A stretch of DNA of 64,000 nt from Suillus spraguei. Its lineage: Eukaryota; Basidiomycota; Agaricomycetes; Boletales; Suillaceae. This document shows, one piece after another, positions 1 to 11,049 of this stretch. The notes beneath the pieces were generated by a model. The model was not told the origin of the DNA and made no database searches. It was given only the letters and a program-made list of their open reading frames with translations. Location of the stretch: contig JABCPU010000008.1 of assembly GCA_016800925.1 (NCBI GenBank), positions 1 to 64,000 of the forward strand. Reading direction: 5' to 3'. Numbering within the stretch: position 1 is the first letter of the stretch; every line of letters starts with the position of its first letter. The translations under genes and the position numbers were made by a program.

Positions 1-3000
1 CTTCGATCCGCATCCGTATCATCCGATCCTCCAGACCTCTCCAGAATCCCTTCCGACTACCACGAATTCGCGGATGTCTTCGACAAAGGCAAAGCCGGAC
101 AACTTCCCCCACATCGACCCTACGATCTCAAGATTGAGTTGGAAGAAGGGGCTAGTCCGCCTCTCGGAACCATATACTCTCTTTCTCCGGTAGAGCTTGA
201 GGCCCTCGGAAGTTCCTTGACGAAAACATCTCGTCCGGACTCCTCCGCTCCTCATCTTCTCCCCACGGAGCCCCCGTCCTATTTGTCAAAAAGAAGGATG
301 GATCCCTCCGCCTTTGTGTGGATTTCCGCGGCCTTAACCACATCACCAAGAAAGACCGATATCCGTTACCCCTCATTGCCGACCTTCTTGACTCCCCGAG
401 CCGCGCTAAAGTTTATACCAAAATTGATCTCCGATCTGCATATCACCTCGTCCGGATAACAGAAGGAGACGAGTGGAAGACTTCCTTCCGTACGCGCTAT
501 GGCTCCTATGAATGGTTGGTGATGCCGGAAGGCCTCACGAATGCTCCGGCAGCTTTCCAGCGCTTTGTCAATAGCGTGTTTGCCGATATGCTGGACGTAT
601 GTGTTGTTGTATATCTGGATGACATCCTTATCTATTCCCAAGACCTTGCAAGTCATAAGGAACATGTCCGAGAAGTTTTACGACGTCTCCGTAAACACCG
701 ACTATATGCCAAACCCGAGAAATGCGAATTCCACTCATCCTCCGTCGAGTATCTTGGTTACCTCCTATCTCCGGATGGCTTGACAATGTCGTCCGAGAAA
801 ATCCAGTCTATCATAGACTGGCCAGAGCCTCGGAAAGTCAAGGACATCCAATCTTTCCTCGGATTCGCTAATTTCTATCGTCGCTTCATCTTCAACTACT
901 CGGATATCGTGGTTCCCCTTACTCGACTCACTCGCAAGGGCGTCACTTGGGACTTTTCCGAGGAATGCCGGAAATCATTTAACGCACTCAAGAAAGCCTT
1001 CACGTCCGCTCCGGTGCTTACGCATTGGATTCCGAATGTTCCTATAGTTGTGGAAACTGATGCCTCGGATTATGCTATCGCTGGAATACTATCCATTGTG
1101 TGCCCAGACTCGGAACTTCGTCCGGTGGCATTTTACTCCCGGACACTGTCCGGTGCAGAACTCAACTATGATGTCCATGATAAGGAACTACTAGCCATCT
1201 ATGCTGCGTTCCGAACCTGGCGCCATTACCTAGAAGGCTCGTCCGAGCCTATAGATGTTGTCACGGACCACAAGAACCTTGAGTATTTCTCTACCACCAA
1301 ACTGCTATCCCGTCGTCAGGCCCGCTGGTCCGAGTTCCTCCATCAGTTCAACCTCGTTATCCGTTACCGTCCTGGAAGACTCGGAGTCAAGCCAGATTCC
1401 CTCACTAGACGATGGGACGTCTACCCTAAAGAGGGGGATAAGGACTACGCTCAGATTAACCCTCACAACCTCCGTCCAATATTTGCTTCGGAACAATTAG
1501 CTTCGTCCCTACGAGCTTCCATTTTAGCAACTCCGGTCCTTAGAGCAGCTGTTCTTATGGACACCGAACACCTCCGGAAAGACATTCTGATAGCACTCCC
1601 TAATGACCCCATTGCACAAACACATTTTCCGGTTCCTTCAGATCCGAGATGGACAATAGACGATGGTGGATTCCTTTGTTGTGACAACCGCATCTACGTT
1701 CCGGATACCAATGATCTACGACTTCGCATCCTCCGGAATTGCCATGACCACCCCCTATCCGGACATTTCGGACAGAATCGTACTCTCGAGCTCATCCGAC
1801 GCAACTATACCTGGCCCGGAGTACGAGCCTTTGTCAAAGAGTATGTCAGATCCTGCACATCCTGCGCCCGAGCCAAAGTTCCGAGACATAAGCCCTACGG
1901 TCTACTCAAGCAACTTCCCGTCCCAGAAAAACCATGGAATTCCATCTCTATGGATTTCATTGAACAACTTCCGGACTCATCCGGCTTTACAGCCATCCTC
2001 GTCATCATAGATCGTTTATCCAAGCAAGCCATATTCGTCCCGACCCACGACACCATTACTTCTCCTGATCTCGCCCGCCTATTTCTCCTCCATGTCTTCT
2101 CTAAGCATGGAGTCCCGTCCCATGTAACCTCGGATCGAGGAACAGAGTTCGTATCCCACTTCTTCCGTTCCCTAGGAAAGGCATTGGACATGGTCCTACA
2201 CTTCACATCCGGATATCATCCCGAAGGGGACAGACAAACAGAACTGCCAACCAAACGCTGGAACAGTACCTCCGGATCTACTGCAACTATCAGCAGGACA
2301 ACTGGTCCGAGCTGCTGCCCCTCGCAGAGTTTGCATACAATAACGCTCCGAGTGCCACTACCGGGAGTTTCACCTTTCTTCGCCAATAAAGATTATCATC
2401 CGAACATTTCCATCCATCCGGAACGCGACCTATCCTCCATCCGTGCCCAGGAATATGCCCTAGACCTTAACAAACTTCACCAGTTCCTCCGAGATGAGAT
2501 GTCCGAAGCTCAGAAACGCTATAAAGGACCCGCGGACGCTAAAAGACAGCCTGCTCCAGAATTCCGGATTGGAGAACAAGTCTTCGTCAAAGCCAAGTAC
2601 TTCCGCTCCACTCGTCCGTCGAAGAAACTTTCGGAAAAGAATTTGGGACCATTCGAAATTATATCCCGCCCGGGTACTCATTCTTTCGCCATCCGACTTC
2701 CGGATTCTATGCGTTCCGTACATCCTGTTTTCCATGTCTCGCAGTTAGAGCAGCAGTTCCGAACACCATTCCCAATCGCATCCAACCTCCTCTGCCACCA
2801 GTCGAAGTCGACGGAGAACCAGAGTACGAGATATCCGAAATCCTGGACTCTAAACTGGACCGTCGTAGGCACCACTGCCAACTTCTATACCTCGTCCGTT
2901 GGTCCGGATACGAAGGAACGGACGAAGAAACTTCCTGGTTACTGGCCACAGAACTCGGAAATGCATCAGATCTCGTAGCGGATTTCCACTCAGCATATCC

Positions 3001-3025
3001 GGACAAGCCTGGTCCCATTGCTTGA
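1..3025 (+). pseudogene. Ty3/gypsy chromovirus pol (RT-RNase H-integrase-chromodomain), 5' truncated by window edge and frameshifted
   Basis: Polyprotein of an LTR retrotransposon that copies its RNA to cDNA and integrates it. The window opens inside pol, at the linker before reverse transcriptase. RT is recognised by YLDDILIYS near 617-643 and [10 protein letters not shown] near 860; RNase H by VVETDASDY near 1,050 and TDHKNLEYF near 1,265; integrase by the HHCC-type region near 1,740-1,880 and the D,D-35-E segment starting at SMDFIEQLP (about 1,948). A chromodomain ([17 protein letters not shown]) occupies about 2,805-2,960 and the frame closes at TGA 3,023-3,025. Gag and protease lie outside the window. 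Reading requires frame changes near 208, near 2,245, back near 2,362, and near 2,750, so the copy is not translatable as it stands. No downstream LTR was recognised before the antisense gene that follows. Confidence 0.93.
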
Positions 3026-4060
3026 AAAGTACATAACGAAATATAAGTACATTGAGGGCAGTAGCGGAAATCCGGATCTGGACTAAGCACCAGTCTCCAT
3101 TTCACCTCCGGCACCCCCAGTCTCCTCCCCAGTCCCATCCGCCATCTCTTCCCCAGTCCCATCCGCCATCTCTTCCCCAGTCCCATCCGCCATCTCTCCT
3201 CCATTCTCATCCGCCACCTCTTCCCCAATCTCCTCACCAGCGCCATCCTTGTCGGATCCGCAGAAACGGAAAGCCTAAATCCGGTCCGAATTTCCTCGAT
3301 GAGCAGGGCCTGGAATTCCCTCTGTTGCTGGAGGAAGGCCTCCATGGTAGAGCTCATCCGCTCCATGGCAATCCGACTTCCTTCCGCCGCCGCAATACCA
3401 TCTTGGAGAAGTCCATTGGTCCGCGCCAACTCAGCAATGATGCCATTAGCAGCGGCCACCCAAGCCTGATCATCGTACTCCACAAAATCCTCATCCGTAC
3501 CTTCGATAGTAACTGGATTAGAGAAGACATCCGCGTCCGCCACATCCGGAGTAGGACTTCTCTGACGGCGCTTGCCTTTGCCCTTCGGAGACGGAGTACC
3601 AGCAGGACGCTGCCTCTTCCGGCCCTTAGGCCCCTTAACGAATCCGGGCCTTCCAGGACAAGTGGCCTTGTCCTTCCGGCAGACGTCACAGGACTTGATC
3701 TACGAAACGTCGAAATCAGCGGATCCGAAGTTTTTCGGACCACTCACCATGGCATTCTTCTCAGCATCACCCCACTGGCACATCCGGCCCTTAGTGACGC
3801 AACGAGAGCAGTACCCATCCTTTGCTCCAGATGCAGGAGCAGCCTTGGCCTTTGCCAACCCATTAATATCCGGATCTGGAAGAGTCCACAGCACTCACCC
3901 GAGCCTCAATCAGTGCCCTCCGCCTCTTTTCCTCCGGATCTCCGCCAACTCAATCTGCTTCAACTCCTCCTGCCTTTTCCGCTCCTCCGCCTCTTTCCGC
4001 TTCCGTTCCGCCTCGGCTTCCGCTGCAGCCTTAGCAGCCGCCAGTTGCTGCTCCAGATCG
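2970..4060 (-). pseudogene. Zinc-module protein, interrupted by the 21-kb element
   Basis: Reads leftwards. The first visible exon (about 3,890-4,060) is a charged alanine/glutamate/lysine coiled coil (EQQLAAAKAAAEAEAERK). It is followed by one C-x2-C-x5-C unit (CSRCVTKGRMC, about 3,800) and, after an intron, a second (CDVCRKDKATC, about 3,680). Then come a basic proline-rich stretch, an acidic helix with AWVAAANGIIAELARTN (about 3,460) and a run of 24-bp tandem repeats near 3,121-3,210 in the 3' part. It is convergent with the gypsy pol. The upstream part is missing because the terminal inverted repeat of the large element begins at 4,060 inside the coiled coil. The paired C-x2-C-x5-C layout is the same as in the 7,183-9,321 gene. 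Function unknown; DNA or chromatin binding is only a guess. Exact 3' end not resolved. Confidence 0.55.
3121..3215. repeat. 24-bp coding minisatellite
   Basis: Three near-perfect copies of a 24-bp unit containing CCATCTCTTCCCCAGTCC, with degenerate copies on both sides. The unit length is a multiple of three, so the antisense protein gains a repeated octapeptide without losing frame. Confidence 0.8.
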
Positions 4061-5485
4061 AGCCCCTTCAGTGACAAACTCCGTACTATATGGGTCACCC
4101 GACCCACATAATATCCCGTCAAAGACGGGCCAGCGGACCATGGGCCGAGGTTATGTATATCCTCGATGTTGACGGATGGGCCGGGGGGAAAATTATTTCC
4201 GATGGAGACGGGTGGGCGGGAGACTTGTATTTTCGGGAGAGACGGGTGGGCCGAGGGAAACATGATTTCTGATGTTGACGGATGGGCCAGGGGGATATCA
4301 TCCCCGACAGAGATGGGTGGGCCCATCTGGGTATTATGTAGAGTAGGATATTATAGACAGCTGGGCTGAAGAGAGATGCAAGGCAAATATTATTGCATAG
4401 ACGGGTGGGCCAAGGTAAGAGAATATTACATATACGGGTGGGCCGAGGTGAGAGAATATTACATATACGGGTGGGCCAAGGTGAGAGAATATTACATATA
4501 CGGGTGGGCCGACGTGGGGTGTATTACATAGACGGGTGGGCCGAGGGTGCAGTAAAATATTTATTGCATAGACGGGTGGGCCGATGTGGGGGAATTTTAC
4601 ATAGACAGGTGGGCCGAGGTAAAATATATTACATATACGGGTGGGCCTAGATATGTATCATAAAGACGTACAGCTGATGTAGCCACCAGAGAATCAAACA
4701 CATAGGATACATGCACCCTATGAGTGCATATACCTACCATCAACCACCAAAATCTAAACCCTGAAGCACAAAAACCTGAATTCATCATGTCTGACATTCA
4801 TCGATAATTGAGGTGCCGGGTGCCGGGTACCAAGTCCCGAATCCAGGAACTCGAAACTGGAGATGCAAACTAGAGATTTCCTGAATTCCAGATACCCGGA
4901 CACCCGAAACACAACACACAAGGTGAAAGATGTAAAGTCCATGTGTGGAGTCATCTAGTGCTGAGTGCCGGGTGCAGGTGCAGAGTACTGAAACTAGAAA
5001 CTAGAAACTCGAGATTTGAGACAAAACAGACATCTACCAAAAATGTGTGGATGAAAGTTTTGTTGTTGCCTGACATGTGTCTGAGTCCCGAGGACCGAAC
5101 CCCGAAATTGTAGACTACCAGATTTCGGGATTTGGGGTTCGGCACTCGAGATTCAAGATTTGAGATGAAAAAGATATCTACCAAAAATGTGTGGATCAAA
5201 GTCATTTTATTGCCTCACATTGTTTTCGGTCTCAAGTGCAAAAGCCAGAGTACCGAACTGCGAACCCCTAAATAGTAGACTACCAGATTTTGGAGTTTGG
5301 AGTTCGGCACTTAGAATGTGTGGATCAATAGGTGTCTATTGCTTCACATTGTTCTGAGTCCCGAGTTGCGAGTGCTGGGTGCCGGGGTTCAGGGATCAGC
5401 ACTGACAATATGTTGCTCAAGATCTTTCACATTATGAGTACCAAGTCCCGAGTGCCGAGTGCCGGGTGCCGGGTGCCGGAGCTCG
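4060..5485 (+). repeat. Left terminal inverted repeat
   Basis: Outermost about 270 bp is unique-like, with GACGGATGGGCC-type units spaced 45-60 bp apart. Positions 4,390-4,650 hold a tight array of a unit of about 45 bp (ATATACGGGTGGGCCGAGGT). Positions 4,660-5,330 are non-repetitive sequence that reappears inverted on the right, and then the CCGGGTGCCGG satellite begins. Open frames here are translations of repeats. Confidence 0.88.
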
Positions 5486-6990
5486 GAAGTGCCGAGTCCC
5501 GAGTGCCGGGTGCCGGAGTTCGGGGTTCGGCACATACAATATGTGGATCGAGGACTTTCACATTGTTTTGACTGCCGAACCCCGAGCTCCGGCACCCGGG
5601 AGTTAGCACAATGTGAGGCAATACCATAATATTGATTTACACATGTTGAGTGCCGAACGCCGAGCTCCGGCACCCGGGAGCGAGCACAATGTGAGGCAAT
5701 ACCATGATATTGATTTACACAAGTTGAGTGCCGAACCCCGAGCTCCGGCACCCGGGAGCTACCACAATGTGAGGCAATACCATAATATTGATTTACACAT
5801 GTTGAGTGCCGAACCCCGAGCTCCGGCACCCGGGAGTTAGCACAATGTGAGGCAATACCATAATATTGATTTACACATGTGGAGTGCCGAACCCCGAGCT
5901 CCGGCACCCGGGAGCTAGCACAATGTGAGGCAATACCATGATATTGATTTACACAAGTTGAGTGCCGAACCCCGAGCTCCGGCACCCGGCACTCGGTGTT
6001 CGGCACTCAACTTGTGTAAATAAATATCATGGTGTTGCCTCACATTGTGCTCACTCCCGGGTGCCGGAGCTCGGGGTTCGGCACTCCACATGTGTAAATC
6101 AATATTATGGTATTGCCTCACATTGTGCTAACTCCCGGGTGCCGGAGCTCGGGGTTCGGCACTCCACATGTGTAAATCAATATTATGGTATTGCCTCACA
6201 TTGTGCTAACTCCCGGGTGCCGGAGCTCGGGGTTCGGCACTCAACTTGTGTAAATCAATATCATGGTATTGCCTCACATGGTAACCCAGCACTCGGCGAT
6301 CGTGATTCGGGACTCAACTTTGTATTGCCTCACATTGTTCTAACTCACGGGTGGCGGGGTTCGGGGCTCGGTGTGAAAATATATGGATCAATATCTGTCT
6401 CAGTGTTATGAGTACCACGTCCCGAGTCCCGAGTGCCGGGTGCCGGAGTTCGGGGTTCGGCATTCAACATGTGTACATCAATATCTTTGTATTGACTCAC
6501 ATTGTTCTCACTCCCGGGTGCTGGGGTTCGGGGTTGGGTGGTTAAATATGTGGATCAATATCTTTCACATGGTTATGAGTCCCGAGTCCAGATTCCCAAC
6601 TGCCGGGTGCCGGAGTTCGGGGTTCGGTACTCCCCACGTGTAAATCAATATCTTGGGATTGCCTCACATGTTTCTCACTCCCGGGTGCCGGGGTTCGGGG
6701 GTCAGTGATAGAAAATGTGCATCGACATCTTTCACATTGTTATAAGTTCCAAGGCCCGAGTCCCGAGTGCCGGGTGCCGGAGTTCGGGGTTCGGCACTGA
6801 ACATGTGTAAATCAATATCTTTGTATTGCCTCATATTGTTCTAACTCCCGAGTGCCGGAGTTCGGGGTTCAGCACATCAGATATGTGGATCGATATCTGT
6901 CACATGGTGATGAGTCCCAACTCCAGGGTCCTGGGGTCCAGGGTTCGGCACTTCAGATATATGGAATGATATGTTTCACAATGTGACCCG
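5340..6990. repeat. CpG-rich 78-bp satellite with a palindromic centre
   Basis: From about 5,570 to 5,985 the unit GAGTGCCGAACCCCGAGCTC... repeats with an exact 78-bp spacing (unit starts 5,648, 5,726, 5,804, 5,882, 5,960). At about 5,987 orientation flips and the reverse complement continues to about 6,290, after which copies degenerate to about 6,990. Each unit contains several CpG sites in CCGG/CCCGGG context plus an AT-rich half (AATACCATAATATTGATTTA). Since 78 is a multiple of three, long spurious ORFs appear in several frames. Confidence 0.92.
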
Positions 6991-7182
6991 GCACCCGGCA
7001 CAAGGTAATTCGACAGAGATGTTTCAAATTCTTTAAATTGTGTGTTGTGTTTCAGGTAGCCGGATATCCGGAAGTCGCGAAATATCATTTGTGAATCTCC
7101 ATTGTCCAGTTCCGGATGTCCGGACTTGGCATCCAGCACTGACATTCATTCAAACATTGTATATACATCTATGAACCTACAA

Positions 7183-9321
7183 TTATGTAGCCATTTCACC
7201 CTCATCAGCAGAGGGTTCAACCTTCACCTCAACATCCATATCATCAGAATCATATTCTGGGACAAGGTTGCCCGGATCATCTGGGTCCACAAGTTCGCCG
7301 GACGTTTGTGGACCCTCAGGCTGAATCTGGCTCAGCTCAAATATGAGACCCTCAATGATAGATGCAGGCTGGACTTTCGGAGATGGAGGCTCCATTCCTG
7401 CCATATCCAAGTCAATGAGGGGAGCAAGTGCAGATGGGAGTGGTGAGATGGCCAGGGGGACGGATTGATCAAGCAAAAAGGTTGCATTGACAGGAGAGTC
7501 GGGAAGTGGAAATGAAGGGTGCCGGTCCATGACTTTGCGACGAAGGCCCTCATGGAGGCGTTGCAGGGTATCAATCTTACCATCCTGCTCCGCCACACGA
7601 GCCTCAAGAAGAGCAATTCGAGCGGCACCATCCCGAATCGCAATTGCCATGGAATGGAGATCCGGCATGGGAACATCCAGTGCCGGACGAGGCACTGGGG
7701 CGCTTGAAGACGGAATAGCTAAGTGAAAGATAAGGTCAGATGGTCATAGACAATTGGGGTGACTCACAAGCTGATGCAGGTGCAGGTGTCTTGGGGGCAG
7801 TGATTGTCTTGCTGCGCCCACGGGACTGTGCCTTGGGTGTGGTAACAGCAGGGACAGCTGGAGTGCCGGAGGGGCCACGAGATTGACTGCGAGTTCGGGC
7901 TTTGGACTGCGAGGCAGCCGGCGCATTGGAGGGTGCTCTGGAAGGTGTCCTGGAGCGAGCCTGCCGGGTGGTAGACTTCCCTCGAATACGTTTTGGCGGG
8001 GATCCCATGGATGCTGGGACACATTTGATCTTCTTGGTGGCGCAGCGGACGCACGACAAACATGGGGCACGGGTCCTCCTGTCCAACCGAGTGGCGCAGG
8101 GCCACTTCTCCTGGGTGCAATAATGGCAGGGGTTGTTCTGTGGGTTCCATTAGTTGATGGACTCATTGGAATTCATTAGAGTACTCACTGGGCCGGGAAT
8201 GAGAATATCACCTGTATCCATGACTGCAGGTTCCTGAGCCGGAGTGCTGGACATTGCCTGGGGGGTCTCGACAACCTCCGGACGACTGCCGGAGGTGGCC
8301 TGACAATGGGTAAGTACAGGCGGGAGGTCCGGACAAAGAATCATGACTCACCATCACCTTGGGTGGACTGCCGGCAATGAGCTGATGATACATAAGCATT
8401 TTTCCAAGTGCCGGACAACTAAAAATTACTTACTGAAGCAGGACCAAACAATTGCTTCTTTGGGGAACGTGGTGAACGAGGGGAATGAGGCGTCCCTACA
8501 CCAATTGTGGAAGGCCGGGGAACGTTGAGCGCCGGCACTCCACTCGAAATAGGCTACAGAAAATTGAGAGAATGAAAACAATGAGCTGGACGACATACCT
8601 GAACAATTGTGTCTTCATCATCTTCCGACTCCACAAGCACATTCTGCTTGACATGGCGAGTTGCCTTGACCCGCTTGCGACCCTTCTTGGCCGACTTCGG
8701 AGGTGAGGAAGAGTGTCCGGACATCATGGGGGACTTCCTCTTCCTGCTCCCTTCCACCTCCGGCTCTGGGTCAGCAACAACCGCCTTACCTTTTCCTTTG
8801 TCCCGGAGCTCGGAGGTGGCGTGGGTGGAAGAACCAGCGACATTGCCGGCGATGACGGGTGGGGAGGGAAGGTCCACAGTGATTGGGCCAATGGAAGGGT
8901 TAGGCATGACAGGGAGATCACCTGAATGGTCACCTAACGCCTCCCAGGCGCGAATCTTGCTGCGCCAGGAGTGTTTCAACACCCGGGGGTCGTCATGACC
9001 GATGCTGTGCCAGTTGGGCCACACCCGGGGAGTCATGGACCTGACTCTCATCAACTCCTTGGAGCAGGATGCAATGATGCCGGGCATGTAAGGCCCTTTC
9101 TCATGCTCCCGGACAATCTCAGCCTACCCAGATCTTAGAAAAACCAAAAGTAAAATTAACACATGAATGGTGCTTACCACAAGATTAGTGACTTGTGCTG
9201 TCAGAGCAAGGTGGGCTTGGCCAGTGCCGGCAGGCATGAGCCGAGCCCCGGCGATGATGCCCACAATCTGAGCAGTGGTTGCCTTGAGACTGGCCAAAGA
9301 GGTTTCAACTGAAGTAGACAT
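7183..9321 (-). CDS. Twin C-x2-C-x5-C zinc-module, coiled-coil protein of the KDZ element
   Basis: Multi-exon gene read leftwards from ATG 9,321. Exon 1 is 9,178-9,321, exon 2 is 8,599-9,123, small exons lie near 8,525-8,430, 8,380-8,340 and 8,335-8,190, the zinc exon is at about 8,150-7,770, and the last exon is 7,183-7,718. Exon 2 has a tryptophan-rich helical part (WPNWHSIGHDDPRVLKHSW) then a basic, low-complexity stretch. The zinc exon carries CHYCTQEKWPC and CVRCATKKIKC, two C-x2-C-x5-C units, followed by an SR/proline-rich basic tail. The last exon starts with a predicted coiled coil (IALLEARVAEQDGKIDTLQ) and ends in an acidic tail. This module arrangement matches the truncated gene just outside the element at 2,970-4,060. 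Probably nuclear and DNA-associated by composition; actual role unknown. Confidence 0.7.
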
Positions 9322-9540
9322 TTGGATTGACTTGAAAGATGTGAAAAGCTAGAGATAAGTTTGAAATCTGTGATCACTTGGATGAAGTTTCAAAAGAAAC
9401 CAGACAATTGAAGGACAATCTTGATAAGCGTTGATTGTTTGTCTTTGTTTGGTCGTGGTTCAACTTTCGGCCGTTGCCAGCCATGTGTTGAACTTCGAAG
9501 TTATCAGTTATCAATCAGTTTGATCAGTTGATCAGACATC

Positions 9541-10557
9541 ATGAGATCTCAACCAGCAGTCAGATTTTATGAACCTCCGGTCACTGAATACAACTCAATG
9601 GATGTGGATGACTCAACCGAGTCCCGGATTTCACTAGGTATGTTGTGCTTTCAGTACAGCTCTCAATTGACCGGAGATGGACCAGATGCACTGGATGATG
9701 TATACCTTGGGCCGGATGATGAGACTGAGTCCCGGATTTCATCAGGTATGTGTTGCTTTGAGTATATCTTACAATTGACTGGACATTTATTAGATCCAAG
9801 TGAAGATGTATACCTTGGGCCGGATGATGAGATCGACTATGATTCTGGGTCATCAGGTGTTCCGGATGTCTTGGATGCAGTTTCTGGTAGGTTTCTCAAT
9901 TCACATTTAGATAATCCAACTTTGGATGTTCATTCAATCCATCCAGATCATTTATACCCGGCTCAGCCTGAGGAACTGCCTTTGTTCAACGATCCGGACT
10001 TGTACCTAGGGCCTGATGATGATCTTATTGATTGTGATGAAGCACCGGAATGTGCTGATGTTGAGACTGATGCTCCGGCTATCCCAGGAATAGCAATTCC
10101 AGGTGAGTTCACCTATACAATCTCATTTTTATTGTTGATGTGATGTCCCAAGCACATGCAACACCTCCTAAATGTCAGTCCCCCATACCGGAACTCAGCA
10201 ATGAAGACCTGCGTGCCATGCTTAGGGAGTTCATGCCCCTAGGGTCATATGATCAAACAGAATGTGAGGATTTAATTGTTCATCATGTATCTTTCTGCTA
10301 ATTTTCTTGAAGTTGAATCAATTCTGGATCGCCTGGACCATTACCAACAGCGTCATGACCATCTTCCGGAGCCTACCGTACATCAACTCCTCGAGGCTGA
10401 CCGACCATTCCGAGTGGCTTGGGCTGACACATCCGACAAACTCAGAAGAGCTGATATGGACCTCCGGAGGTTGCAAAGGGCCAAACAGATGAGCTCTGAA
10501 TTGCTGCTTGTATTAGATACCCTCATTGAAAAGTGTGATGATCAACCCCATATGTAA
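9541..10557 (+). CDS. Acidic protein with repeated YLGPDD motifs
   Basis: Starts at ATG 9,541 and diverges from the zinc-module gene 220 bp away. The first part is open to about 10,100 and shows three spaced copies of a (D/L)YLGPDD(E/D) motif at about 9,700, 9,815 and 10,003. The first two lie in a duplicated segment that also contains TCATCAG/GTATGT-like junctions, so parts may be spliced out as short introns. After introns of about 65 bp near 10,104-10,168 and about 45 bp near 10,271-10,313, a helical, charged C-terminal exon (about 10,314-10,557) runs from a VESILDRLDHYQQRHDHLP segment to TAA. No family recognised. Strong acidity contrasts with the basic zinc proteins beside it and might allow pairing with them; that is speculation. 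Confidence 0.6.
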
Positions 10558-11049
10558 ATATTTTGATATTCATTCACATACTTACATCATGTTCACCACT
10601 GAATTTTTCATGTATAACAATGACATTTCCAATTGATTTTAGATGATGCACACACCCAATTGTCCCATTCCAACAGCCAATTATTGATTCCCGGGGTCCG
10701 GAGCTCGGTGATTGGGATTCATCCGGAACTCGGTGATCGGGTTTCGTGATATTTGGATTTTCATTCACATACTTAAATCATGTGAACCACTGAATTTTTC
10801 ATGTATATCAATGACAGTTCCAATGTATTTTAGATGATGCACAAACCCTAATCTCTAATACCAACTACCAATGATTGATACTTGGGTGCCGGACCTCGGT
10901 GATCGGGAGTCGTCCGGAACTCGGTGATCAGGATACGTCCGGAACTCGGTGCTTAGGATTCAACATTTTGGAAGTGGGACACTGTGTTTTGAGAAGTGTG
11001 ACAAATGATTAAAATGTGGTAAACATGGGGGCAGTTTGGTATATGTACA
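10558..11049. repeat. Tandem duplication of about 190 bp between two genes
   Basis: The stretch beginning ATTCATTCACATACTTA at about 10,568 recurs at about 10,758, each copy ending in GGAACTCGGTGATCGGG-type sequence related to the CpG satellites. It separates the convergent genes at 9,541 and 12,912. No gene seen. Confidence 0.75.

Noticed and set aside
3052..4074. 340-codon plus-strand ORF rich in Ser/Pro/His
   Set aside because: It lies opposite the zinc-module gene, has the low-complexity composition of an antisense shadow, and includes the 24-bp repeat.
5389..6006. 205-codon minus-strand ORF with repeated SRVPELGVRHSTCVNQY, and similar ORFs at 5,962-6,411
   Set aside because: The unit is 78 bp, a multiple of three, so any frame without a stop stays open. 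These are translations of a non-coding satellite.
5570..6290. CRISPR-like array (regular spacing, palindromic repeats)
   Set aside because: Full 78-bp units are repeated without unique spacers, orientation flips midway, and the genome is eukaryotic.
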